This document shows positions 37,159 through 49,200 of a stretch of 64,000 nt of DNA, piece by piece. Position numbers and translations under genes: made by a program. The notes beneath the pieces are model-generated. The model was not told the DNA's origin, did no database searches, and worked only from the letters and a program-made list of their open reading frames with translations. The DNA comes from Rotaria sp. Silwood1. Taxonomy: Eukaryota; Rotifera; Eurotatoria; Philodinida; Philodinidae. The stretch lies in the NCBI GenBank assembly GCA_905250075.1, contig CAJNOP010000302.1:116696-180695 (forward strand), given 5' to 3'. Each line of letters begins with the position of its first letter. Position 1 is the stretch's first letter.

Positions 37159-37608
37159 TTAATGATGTTGAATTGTATTATATATTCGTGAATTTTTCTT
37201 TTCCGATGAAATAGTTGTTCGTTGTTTTTTATATTTAACACGACGATTTTGAAACCAAATCTAATATATATATTTTTTTTAAGAAAAATACAAAAACAAA
37301 AAAAAAAATGTAATTACTTTTACTTGTTTTTCTGTTAAACTAAGACATGTTGCTATTTCAATTCGACGTAATCTTGATAAATACATATTTGATGAAAATT
37401 CTCGTTCTAATTCAAGTAATTGTAGACTTGTAAATGCTGTACGCATACGTTTTAAATTTAATGATGATGATGATGATGAACTAATTGTTGTTGTTTGAGA
37501 TTTTTGTTCATTATTTGTATGAAATAAAACAAATTGTGTTGATGATGATGATTGTGATGTTTTTCCTATTAAATATTCAATTGAAAATGACTTATTATCA
37601 TTTAACAT
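37159..37608 (-). CDS. Gsx: Gsx/ind-type homeobox transcription factor
   Basis: Two exons, 37608-37318 and 37260-37159, join in frame to 130 aa, very short for a homeobox protein. The homeodomain occupies roughly residues 55-115 and carries [20 protein letters not shown], then [20 protein letters not shown], then [20 protein letters not shown] across the intron. The [14 protein letters not shown] block is characteristic of the ParaHox Gsx (Gsh/ind) family. The N-terminus ([11 protein letters not shown], residues 6-16) resembles the short repressor motif at Gsx N-termini. The expected role is a nuclear DNA-binding regulator of neural patterning; that is family knowledge, not shown here. The single intron lies inside the homeodomain, just before helix 3 (after QVK), at a position seen in some other homeobox genes. 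Confidence 0.9.
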
Positions 37609-39501
37609 ATTGAATCAATGAGATCAATAACATCAACAACAACTATATATATATGAAAAATTAATTCAATGATCAATAAATTGACATAAAATATAATTGA
37701 CTCATGAAATTGTTGATGAATGTGAAATAGATAGCAACAAAATATACCTTGATTTTATCTCATGAGAATATCTAATGTCGTTAATATTATCATTTCTACT
37801 AATATGAAAAATGAGTAGAAAAAAGAAATGAAATGAAAATAAAAGTCATTTTTTGTTGTCGTCGATCTTACACCGACAATAAATTAGAATCATACACGCT
37901 TTTAATATGATGTTAAATGTGATTTTTATTGCTTTTTTTTTTTTTTTTTTTTTTTGTAGAAAATAATAAAACAAGAAGAAAAGATTTCATTTTCAACTAA
38001 TTTATTTCCATTAGAAAATCATATAACACAGACGAGGTACTTGTCATGTTTCATGTATTTGGTTTTGATAAATGATTCTTTTTTTTTCTCTCTCTCACAC
38101 ACTTATTAAATGATAAAAACTCTATATGCAAACAGATGTTCGAATTATTATCAATAATTTATAGGTTTTAATTTAAAAGAAAGAAAAAAAGCTTAAAATT
38201 CAGATATTTTTATTAAGATTGGTTATCTTTTTGTGTATAATTTTATGTTGTTATCAAAAGAAAACTATCATATAGTTTCGTGTAGTTCAAACATAATGCA
38301 ATCATTATATTGAGTTGCCTTCTCTAGTATTAAATTATACAATATAAAGGTAACCAGACGTTACAAAATTTGGGTAGCGTATACCCCTTCAATAATTAAA
38401 AACTATGCATTATATCAGCGACTTTTAATGTTGACGAATGAGGAAAGTTTCAAAGGCGTGACTCGTCAATTGAACTGATGTTTTGTTCGTAATTAAGACC
38501 CTAGAGGAGTAGTAGAAGTTTATGAGAGTTTGTTCTTATACATTATCCTTCATAAATTATTACAATTTCACTAAAGTTTTTATTGATGGCAATATGTCAG
38601 TGAAAAACTTAAATTTGTAAAATTTCAATCAGAAATTTCATCCATAAATAAATCTCGTGAATATTCGAATGCTATGGAAATTTCCGTTTAAAAGATTGTA
38701 TTCTTCTTAAGATATCAAATGTTGAAAACATGAAATTTTCTTTCTTTTCCTTGTGATACATGATTGTTTTCAATTAATTAATATCTCAAAAAGGAGATAT
38801 TCTTTTAATTTTTTTGCACAAATATTTCACTAGAAGAATCTGTTTGGTTAGTTTTGAACTTGAACCTAAGTTTGGATACGAAAATTTTGTATCACTCTTA
38901 TATGATTTTACTCGTCTCGTAAGAATCTAAAAAGTAACGTATTTTTGTTCATCATTTCACATATGGTGAACAAACACTCTATTACCCAGGTCGAAGATTC
39001 CGGTCACCGGATCCTGCAGGAAAACACCGGAAGTCGCCGGAATACTGCTACCCTTTTCCGGCGTTTCTCTGGCGGAACCCGCTCGTACTTCTCGATCTGA
39101 GTATGCAAGAATAAAAATATTTAATTGTTTTACTAATAGAATTAAGATACTGACTCCGAAAAAAATGCTTCACGATTATTTTGACTTTGACAGAGTCAAG
39201 TTTCGAATTCGAATGCTGGGTACTATGATCCATCATTTTTTTTTATCTTGAATTTTTCGCTTCGTCATTAATCACAATAGGTTTGTAAAACATTTTTTCA
39301 AAAAATCTTCATTGACAGTTACTTGCATAACTATCATATTAGAATCTTAGATAAACATAGCGAGGTCGCTAGTCAATGATGTTTTCAACAGTTTTAATTA
39401 TAATTGGTTTAAAAAGAATAAATTCTGATATATATTGGATTCAATAGAAATATAAATTCAACTAGTTTTCATTTCATAAGATTTTTTTTTATTTTGAAAT
39501 A
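37609..39501. other. intergenic between Gsx and TDP2
   Basis: The two genes are divergently transcribed, so this 1.9 kb should contain both promoters. A 21-bp T-run occurs near 37936. A GC-rich patch with repeated CCGG-containing words (CCGGTCACCGG, CCGGAAGTCGCCGG) lies at about 38998-39080. No gene seen. Confidence 0.45.
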
Positions 39502-42397
39502 ATGTCTATTGTACTTAAACGTCATCCATCAACTTCATCAAGTGAAGATGATAATAATGATGAAGTTGATTGTCCATTAAGTAGTGCAGAAGCATTAGCA
39601 GCATGTAAACAATTTGCTACAGTAACAAATACAGATACAGGTTTAGCTATGATGATGTTACAAAATAATGGATGGAGTTTAGAACGTGCTATAAATGCTT
39701 ATCAAGATTTGACAAATGATAAATCAAAATCTAAAAATCAAAATCAAACATCGTTAGTTAAATATTATTGTTTATATAAAAAAATTTTATTTCTTATATA
39801 TTTCTATAGTGAATCAAAATTAAAACGAATGAAATCAAAAGAATTTACAACTATAACAGAATCGAAAGATGAACAAACAAAAGTTAAAACACGTTTTAAA
39901 ATACTTTCATGGAATATTGATGGTCTTGATGAACAAGAAAATACAATTGAAATACGAACACGAGGAGTTATTGATGTTATTAAACGGTAATAAATTTCAA
40001 CAATTTCTTTCTTTTTTAAATGGATTTTTATTTTCTAGAGAAGAACCAGATGTTATATTTCTTCAAGAAGTTATTCCAATAGCATTTGATTTAATTCGTA
40101 ATCTTTTATCTGAATATGATTCATATGCTGGTTAGTTCATAGTCTTTGTTTTTTTTTCTTCTTTTTAACGTAATCTTTGATAATTTTATTTTATTTTATT
40201 TTTTTTTTTTGTAGGAAATACTCAAGGTTATTTTGTAGTTATTTTAACTCGTCGTGAATTATTTAAAGTACAAAATATCGAAATTATAAAATATCCAGGA
40301 ACAAATATGGAAAGAAATTTACTTATAGCTCATGTATATCTATATATAATTCTTTGTAATTTATTTTTATATATTTGTTTTTTTTTGAATAGACAATCTA
40401 TAAAAATTCAATTGAAATTGATTTAATGACATCTCATCATGAAAGTGGTACAGAAGAAATAGCAAGTAACGAACGTATTGAACAGTTAAAATTATGTTTT
40501 AAATATATGCTTAATTCTCCATCACATCGTATTGTTTTATTTGGTGGTGATTTGAATATACGTGAGAAAGAGGTAAAAAATGTTTGCAGTTATAATTCTT
40601 CAAAAGAGTGATTCAATTTTTTTTTGCTACAAATGGATTAACTTTTCTATCGAAATTGATCTAATTGAGTTTTCTTATAAGCGTAACAAAATTCGATAGC
40701 TTAGTCAAACTCAGATCCTTTTACTTGTAAGTTCAAGCAAAACGGAATATGCATCAATTTAAATCGTATTTTTTGGATTCCAAAGTATTTTTCTTGAAAA
40801 CATATCCTCGATTTAGAATGTATTCCTGAGATTACATCGAATTGTATAGGACGAAAGACATTTTCTAATCAGAAAGTTTGTTTTTGTGTACTCAAAAAGT
40901 GAGTACACTCTAGAATCGGTCAGTGTGTCCGTCCGTCCGTGTGCACGATAACTCTTCACAATTATATCCGATTGAGCTGAAATTTTGTGCACAGAATTGT
41001 CTCATCAATATCTCGATCGAGTTGGAAGATGAGAAGGATCCGTCAAGAAATGGCTGAGTTATCGAAAAAATTGTCATTTTTGACCGGACCATCCCTGAGG
41101 GGGATACAGGGATTTTTTCAAAAAAAAAATTTTTTTCTCAGAATTATCCACAACATATATAAATCGACTCAGTTTTTAACGCTGATTCCGAATCTGATAT
41201 TAGTTTTGAACCAAATCGTAGTTTTCTAACGAAACTTTGCCTGAAAAAGGTCTCAAAATGTACAAAAACTGCATCCAGAAACCAAATTGCCTAGATATGT
41301 CTCAGATGACCAGTAGTTTTGGGGTTTCCCAAATGCCTGATTTTATAGCTAGTCAAAAGGACTATCGAAAGGCAAAAATCCGAACTCGATAGCTATTAAT
41401 ATTGGTGATTTATTATGAAAATACTGATGTCTGTATCTATCATATATCTCTTATAGATTCGTGATGTTGCTTACGATCGTAATCCCGCTAAATATAAACA
41501 CAAATCCATTCAAAAATAACTCTTCTTACCCAGTTTTCCAAGCTGAACACGAATCTGAACTCAATTTCTGTGATTTCTAAAGATATTATATCACTCTGAG
41601 AGTAGTCAGTGGTCACCGGATAGGATCGCATACAGTGTGGTCCATGCTAACTTAGCACGCCTGTGTTTTTCTCCTTGTAATTTAGTAACAAGAGATGTAT
41701 CTTGACGAGCTCTGTCTTGCAGAAAAAAATAAATACAGAGCCTACTGCACCAAGTGAGAAAAGTCCAAAATACCGCCCCTCGGAGTATACGATTTCATTG
41801 AATTTACGCAGTTTTTGGCTTATATCACTTTTTTATCTCATAACTTGCTCACTTGGGTCTAGTGAATTTATAGATTAAACTGTTTTCTGTCCAATTGAGA
41901 TCTTCTTTAGCTCAAAGGGCCAAACCGTTCACGAGATAAAAACAAAGTGAATATACCTTTTCACTTTTTGAAGTACACATAACACTCGGATTTAAATCCG
42001 AGGTTTTCGCATTTATTTTTTTTTATTCTTAAAAGTGATTTAATTGATGAAAAAAATGGAAAGATATCAGAGAAGAAAGTTTTATAAACTCTTTTGTATA
42101 TTTTAGCTTCAAAAAGCAGGTGATATACCATCAGGTATTGTTGATCTTTGGATTGAAACAGGCAAACGTAAAGAATGTGCATATACATGGGATATGAATC
42201 GAAATACAAATGTTTATTATCCATCTAATAATTATCGACCACGAGCACGTTTCGATCGTCTTTATTATCGTTCATCAAAACAAAATATAATGCAATTTAA
42301 ACCAGTCTATTTTGAACTTGAAGGTCTTGAAAAATTACCATCAATAAAACGCTTTTGTTCGGATCATTGGGCTATTCAAGCATATTTTGATATATAG
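39502..42397 (+). CDS. TDP2: tyrosyl-DNA phosphodiesterase 2
   Basis: I read six exons: 39502-39752, 39810-39986, 40039-40130, 40215-40333, 40393-40572 and 42107-42397. They join in frame to 369 aa, close to human TDP2. The enzyme removes 5'-phosphotyrosyl adducts left by abortive topoisomerase 2 reactions. The N-terminus has a UBA-like helical segment (CKQFATVTNTDTGLAMMMLQ, then NNGWSLERAINAY). The Mg-dependent endonuclease/exonuclease/phosphatase fold shows its motifs in order: SWNIDGLDE (near 116), DVIFLQEV (near 148), FGGDLNIRE (near 263) and SDHW (358). The DHW histidine and DLN aspartate are catalytic-site residues in the family. Intron 1 (57 nt) is a multiple of three without a stop, so a retained form would stay in frame. 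Intron 5 (1.5 kb) holds an inserted element. Confidence 0.94.
40885..41979. mobile_element. inverted-terminal element in a TDP2 intron
   Basis: The left end TGTGTACTCAAAAAGTGA (40885) is mirrored at the right end (TCACTTTTTGAAGTACACA, ending 41979). The length is about 1.1 kb. Near the left end are the tandem GTCCGTCCGTCCGT (about 40928) and CCGATTGAGCTGAAATTTT (40968). The latter is a word also found in the TTAA element at 21152-21850. No transposase or clear target duplication is visible. Confidence 0.6.
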
Positions 42398-42424
42398 TCA
42401 TTATTTTATCAGATATTTTCTATA

Positions 42425-42430
42425 AATAAA
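42425..42430 (+). promoter_or_regulatory. poly(A) signal AATAAA of TDP2
   Basis: AATAAA occurs 28 nt after the TDP2 stop codon. Confidence 0.5.
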
Positions 42431-45400
42431 AAACAAAAAAATATGATTTTTCTCTTCTATATTGATAGTTTTTATAAAAATAAATAATCAATCATCATAG
42501 AAAATCTTGATCATATTTGAAACTGATCGGTTGAAATTCTTGACTTAGCCGGCAAAAAATCTACTGCGTTTCATAAATCAACAGTTTTGAGAAATTGTCT
42601 ATTGGTTCAATTCTACGAAAATATACAATGTAAAACTCATAGAAATCTTAAATTTTTTGATAGTAACAACTCTTATTTTTGGTCTATCATGTTTCGATTA
42701 ATAACTTATTGAAATGAATATTAAACGATATCTATATTATGCTTTGGTTGATTTTGTTTTTTAATATTTAAGAACTTTGATCTATCCTTATTTGATATAA
42801 TTATTTAACATATCTTAAAGGCATCTCAATTCACAAAAAAGATATTATTGCCGATAGAAAGATAGTACGGCTTTTATATCAGACTATCTATTTCAATGTT
42901 TCTTAATATCTAAATATTTTCACAGTTGGATGATGCTAGTAATTACCAAGAGTTTGACAAAAGAACATGACCTTTTCTGATATTGTATAATATGTTACGA
43001 TTAGTGGCGTAGCCGGAAAAAATTTCTAGGGAAGCTCAATTATTATGTGAAACCATCGTAGAAAGACTGAGTCTCCCTAGACACCCTCTAGTTACGCCAC
43101 TACGTATGAGGAGAAAGTATTAGCTCAATATTTAGAGCTGGAATTTTAATAACAACAACTAGAACTTTGTTAGTTGAAGACTTCCAGGTTCATATTCCTT
43201 GATAATTAAAACTGCGGAAATTGTTAAAAATGAGAAAAATATTTTCATATTGATTACAAGGACAAAAATTTGTCCTAAACATGACTCATATTATCTAATT
43301 AATCGACGATTAATAATTGTGTATTATGAAAAAAAATAAATACTCTAGAAACGATATACATTATCAATACAAGAAATTTTTTTTTTTTCGAAAGATATTT
43401 CGTTGATTCTTACTCATTACATAATTTATTACAATATTATGAAATAAAGAAAGAAAATATTAATAATGTGCAGTTTAGTTTTACTAATAGTGAAATTTTG
43501 ATGAAAATATAACTTTCGATTGATGTCAGTTCTCCGATTAATCCTTTGGCTATGTCGTATTTTTCTATTTACCAACAAAAAAAGCTGAAAACAAGATGTA
43601 TGCATATATAGTCATAGTATTCAATGAGAATTGTGATTGTAATGATATGAGATGAACTTTACAATCTAACTGAACCAATAGAGTCCGTCAGGGTAATTCT
43701 ACCTGCCCCTGTTATGTTGTAATTAGCTTCGAATAAAATCGATACAGGATAGGTAAGATTATTACAAGATTGTTAATATAACCCTCACTGTAAATGTATA
43801 TATATATGGGTCCTGTAACCAAAGAGTTTTATCAATTTTGTTTGCAAAACCAGAACTTCTGCAATGCTTTTGTTTTTTTAATTAGTTCACTTTAAACAAT
43901 GTATAATTCACTGACGGTTATTAGAATACAATGGCTAAGGAAATTAATAAATTCAAGTAGAAATTCTTCAATATTTCCAAGTCATGGCTCATTTTACTAT
44001 GATACTTGTCAAGAACATCACTTAAAAATCAAGCTATTTAAAACAGCAGTTATCAGACACAGTAATGATTAAAATATGTTGTTGTTAAATTGAAAAAAAC
44101 ATAAACTTATGAGCTGTAAAACAAACAACATTTATCACATGTAAATCCTATGCTATCTGTTTAATTTTCCATGCGACTGTGTTTTAGAATGCGCGGGAGT
44201 AACTAATTTACACTATACACATCTTTAACTACATGATACTCATTTATAATTATAAGAAATTCATATTACTAAGCGTTAACATCATTTCAAAAGGCAAACA
44301 AATGCTCATCATCAGACATTCAAAGGATATAAAATTAATTATTATCATAAATTTAGTTTTGTTAAAAGAAAAAGAGTTTAATTTATGGCATGACTTTGAA
44401 CAATTATCAAAAGTTTATATGACAAATTCTTTTTTTATTCATCACATGTTGAGAAAATCAAGGGATGCATTCATGTTGTGTACTGCCGGTACACTTCCAG
44501 CTTTATCTATTTAGCTCTTACTTTTTCATTTTACTATTATTATATTCAATTTTTTTTGCATGTTTGACATGAGTGACATATTATTTTTCTAATATTTCTA
44601 AAGCCTACATAAATAACGACGCAAATTCACACTACACTAAAATTAATAGCGTCGATTGTGTAATAGAACACCTGAACATCATCAAGTCGTAATTTTAGTA
44701 ATTAAATATATGATTTCCGATATTAAGTCTAAATGAAGATGAATTACTTTTCCTGCTACAGGAAACAGGTCGATGAACAACTCGAGAACGTTATAGAAAA
44801 TTTTTTTTTTTTCTTTAGTTTTTGATACTAACAGATCAATTTCATTGTATATGACTACAATTTTTAAGCTCAATTTTTTTTTTAATTCAAAATTATCTGA
44901 ACTTTCATATTTGATTTTTGTATAATCAATAACATATTTCACATTTACTATTGTATAATAATCTTTTAATCAATCTATTTATATACTTGAAAGTATTATA
45001 GTAATATTTCAAAGTATTCCACAAGAAAAACAAATAATAATCGAATCTATTTCAAATTGAGATTAATTATCAGAATCAATAATAAGAAATTCATCTCCTG
45101 TGAGATACACACATACATATACTTTTTCACACCAATTAAAAATAAAACTACATACTTATTATCCGAGTTCAATCTGTAAAAGACGTCAAATGAAGTCGAC
45201 ATGAAAATTTTCTACTTTGATCTTTCTATGATGTTACATAATATATTTAATCTTATAACTTTATTCATCATTTTTTCCTTTTATCTCGATCACAATTCAA
45301 AAAGGAAAATCCATTTTTCAGAGTGTTTCAAGCAGAGAACGTTCGACATATGATTTGTTTTCTTTGTTCAACTATTCTTTGAAAAAAAAAAATGCATGAC

Positions 45401-46230
45401 TTTTGCTCTTTCATACTTGTTGACCTCGAGGCATTCTTATTTATCTTTGAAATCTGACTCACGTGAAAATAAAACTCATTATCTTAATTATAATGGAAAT
45501 CTCTATAGTTTTTATCTACTTCTTAATTATTTATAATAAATTTTACTTAGAATTACAAAAGAAAAACATTTTCAAAGAAATTATATTAATCATTACACTT
45601 CAAGGTGAAATAATACTTGACACTACTTTGTGAAATTAATGGATTTTCTTGGTCTTCCTTTCAGATCTATTTATATTTGTTCTTTGTTATTTAGATTCAT
45701 TTCTATTCAATAGACACAAAATCTTAGAAAAATATTTCAATCTAGATTTGTTTTTTTTTTTATTTAATTAGAAAAATAATTTTTTTTTTAAAGAATAAAA
45801 AATATATACAATTTAAAAACTCATATCTAATAGAGAATATATCATAAAAGTAAAGAAAAAATGAAAAAGAATATAAAACAGAATTATGTGTCTTTGTCAA
45901 GGAATAACGATGAAGAGACGTTAGTCTACGATGTTTATTCGTGCACAAATAATCTGTTTCATGAGTATGCAAGAAGAGATGTAAGAAAATGAGAAAAAAA
46001 AAGAAAAACGAGAGGAAAAAACGGTAAAGAGTAATGATGTTGAAAGAGATGAGTTAGACGAAGAAGAAAAAGAAGCCACAGGAAGAAGATTATCACTAGT
46101 AGATTTTGAAATAGAAGGTAGAGAAAAAAAAATACGCATTTGTGCGTTTCACAAAGAAAAGAAAAAAAAGCAAGTCAATCTTAACGTGTAAAAAGTATGA
46201 TTGATTAAAAGGAAAAAAAAACAAACAAAC
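42431..46230. other. intergenic
   Basis: No gene supported. It contains the TA-flanked MITE at 43002-43102. An open frame at 44233-44514 (93 codons) starts on a non-ATG codon and matches no family that I recognise. Confidence 0.45.
43002..43102. mobile_element. ~100 bp TA-flanked MITE
   Basis: TAGTGGCGTAGCCGG at the left is mirrored by CTAGTTACGCCACTA at the right. TA at each outer edge fits a Tc1/mariner-type target duplication. Inner arms (CTAGGGA and TCCCTAG) extend the hairpin. Confidence 0.7.
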
Positions 46231-49200
46231 ATGTTTTCTGAACGTTGGATATGTTTTTGTTGTCCTCATGCACATAAACTTCAACGAAGTATTGTACCTC
46301 TTGAACAAACACAATCACGTCCTCCATCAAAAACGAAAGGAAAAAAGAAATCAGACATTAGTAAGTTTATTATTCTTATCTTTTTTTGTTTTACATTTAT
46401 ATCACAAAATATTAATTACTCTTTTCATAGCTTTAGCATCTGTTATTATTATTCAATCATGGTTTAGACGACGACAAGCTCTTTTTGAAATACGTCGAAA
46501 AGCTGCATGGACAATCTATCAAAATATTGAATATGCTGGAGAACAAGATCAACTTAAAGTATTGATTTATTTTTTTTATATAAGTTTCTTATTTTATTTA
46601 TTTTTAATATTATTAATAGCTTTATAACTTTTTTCTCGATCTTATGCAAGCTGTATCAAAAAATCCACGTGATGCTCTTGTTATTGCTAAAGTATTACGT
46701 CGTACTTCAAGTATATCAAACACAGGTATTTATTCTTTATGAAAAATTCTATTGTTTATAAAGAGAAACGATTATATAAATCTATTTCTAGTTGAAGAAC
46801 TTGAATTAATCGCAATAACATCACCAGATATAGTTACTATTGAACCATCATATAAAGGACCACATATACAACTTCCTATTAATAAAGGACATCTTGAATC
46901 ATTGATTCTTGCTTTTCAACAAGGAGAGGTATCGTACGTTTAATCAAATCTAATCTATAAAATTAAAGTTTAGAAAAAAAAAGAAAACAATAATTTAATT
47001 GTATTTTGTTTCTTTTGATTAAATCAAGTTATCATATAAATAAATAATATATGTTTCTTTTTTTTTTTCTTTACAGACTCTTCATGCTCGATATGTTTTA
47101 TTAATATTACATGAAGTTCGTCGTATTCTTAAACGTTTACCAAATGTCAATGTTGTTTCAACACATCAAACAAAATCTGTTACAGTTGTTGGTGATTTAC
47201 ATGGAAATTTATCGGATTTATTACTTATTTTTCATAAAGTAATTTTATAACAAATTTTCATTGTTTTTTTTTTATCAATAATATCTATTTAGAATGGTTT
47301 ACCATCTAATGAAAATCCATATATATTTAATGGTGATATAGTCGATCGTGGTACTCAAAGTATGGAATTATTTATTCTTATAAGTTTAGCATTTATTATC
47401 TATCCAAATAATGTTTATTTAAATCGTGGTAATCATGAAGATCATGTATTAAATTTAAGGTAAATATAACTATATCATTTTGATATTTTAATATTTAAAA
47501 ACAAAAATATAAATAAATTTGTCTATTATTTAATTTATTAGAATAGGATTGATAGTAAAAAAAAAATTTATTCGCTCGAGTAAATAAATATAAAACAAAT
47601 CGGTAATGAATAATATCTACATTGAAAACATCTATAAAAATTAAATTTTATTCTATTTAAAAATAAATAAATCTTGTGTCTTTTGTTAATATTGATAAAA
47701 ATTCAGATTCTTTTGATATTTATTTTATTATGTATTCAGATAAAAAAATGACTCTTGAATTAATAGAATATCATAATGCTGTACATAATCATCAGAGTTG
47801 AATACATTTATGTACTTGATACGTGTAGATTATAAGATACATTTTTAGTGTATGGTTTTCTTTCAACAGATAAATATTAGAATTATAAGCATAATTAAAA
47901 TAATTCATGCGCTAAATTTACTAACATCATATTAATGAGAATATTTAAATTGATCAACACGAATAAAAATAATAAGAATTACTTTGTACAGAACAACAAA
48001 AAAAAAATGTTCTTTTTGCCATAAAGAATATTTGAATTTAACTATTCATACTGATTCACTTTTGAATTTATCTGCTACAGTGTTTGTTATCTCAATTTTT
48101 GTATTATTTCGTAAGAAAAAAAAAACACACAAAAGTTTGACATTCAAATGAGAATAAAAACATAATAGTAATGATTAGAAGTTTAATATAAGTTAAATTT
48201 GTATCTAGTTTTAGAACTTAACAGATATGAATCAACAATTGTTTTATTCGTAAGTTTTTTAAAAAGTCAATACAAAAAATAAAAAAGTTTTTCGTGTCTA
48301 TCAAATATAAATCGATTAATTAATTGAATTTAAATTACTTAGACAAGTAGTACAATACGATTTTTTGAATTAAAACTAATTAAACATAGTACAGAACTTG
48401 ACAGAAAATTATATTGTACTCGCCTCTGATATTAGTACTCAATTTACGAGATGAGCCATATCTTAAATCAAAACTAACAAAAGAATCTCGTCTAATGTCA
48501 AATCAAAATCATTCTAGACTTTTCTATTACTCATTAGTATTCCTCAAATGAATATCCTCTTGATTGAAAAGCAATTTAATATCTTGAGAATTACTCTTAT
48601 TAGAAAATTCTCGAATTCAACATTAAAATAAGATTTATATAGAACATTTGAGCCTTTATTTTTTATTACTGAATACCTTCAACTATAATTTTGTATGAAT
48701 GCAAATATTACTCATCCTATTAAAATCTCTCTCTTAAGGCTTACTATAATCTTATAAAGTTCTTTTTTTTTTTTCTCTTGCAAAGATTACTTTGGACGTT
48801 TATTTTTTCTTTTTTTGTATAACCTTCTTATATTATTTTACTATTCAGAAAAACTTTTAATTCTTTTATTCGAACAATATATTTTAATCTTTATATTCAA
48901 AGGTATGGCTTTATGAAAGAAATTATTAAAAAATATAAATCTCATGCAACAAAATTATTACATCTATTTGAAAATATCTATGGTTGGATGCCTATTGCAA
49001 GTCTTATTGATGATCACATCTTTGTTACACATGGTGGTATTAGTGATATAACAGATTTAACTAAAATAAATCGAATTCAACGCAATAAAGTTTGTATTAA
49101 AAAAAAAATGAATTTTTCAAACATTGTTTTTGTTTATCTATAGTATATTTCAATCTTAAGTCCAACTTTTGTTATACCAGAAAATGATGAACAAGTTCAA

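Noticed and set aside
39869..40135. 88-aa open frame MNKQKLKHV
   Set aside because: Shadow frame over TDP2 exons 2 and 3. The real frame carries the catalytic motifs.
44233..44514. 93-codon open frame as a gene
   Set aside because: Starts at a non-ATG codon, has no recognisable domain and no adjoining exons with splice sites.
46268..46627. 119-aa open frame beginning MHINFNEVLYLL
   Set aside because: It is a readthrough of PPEF exon 2 into its flanking introns. The spliced frame gives the IQ motif.
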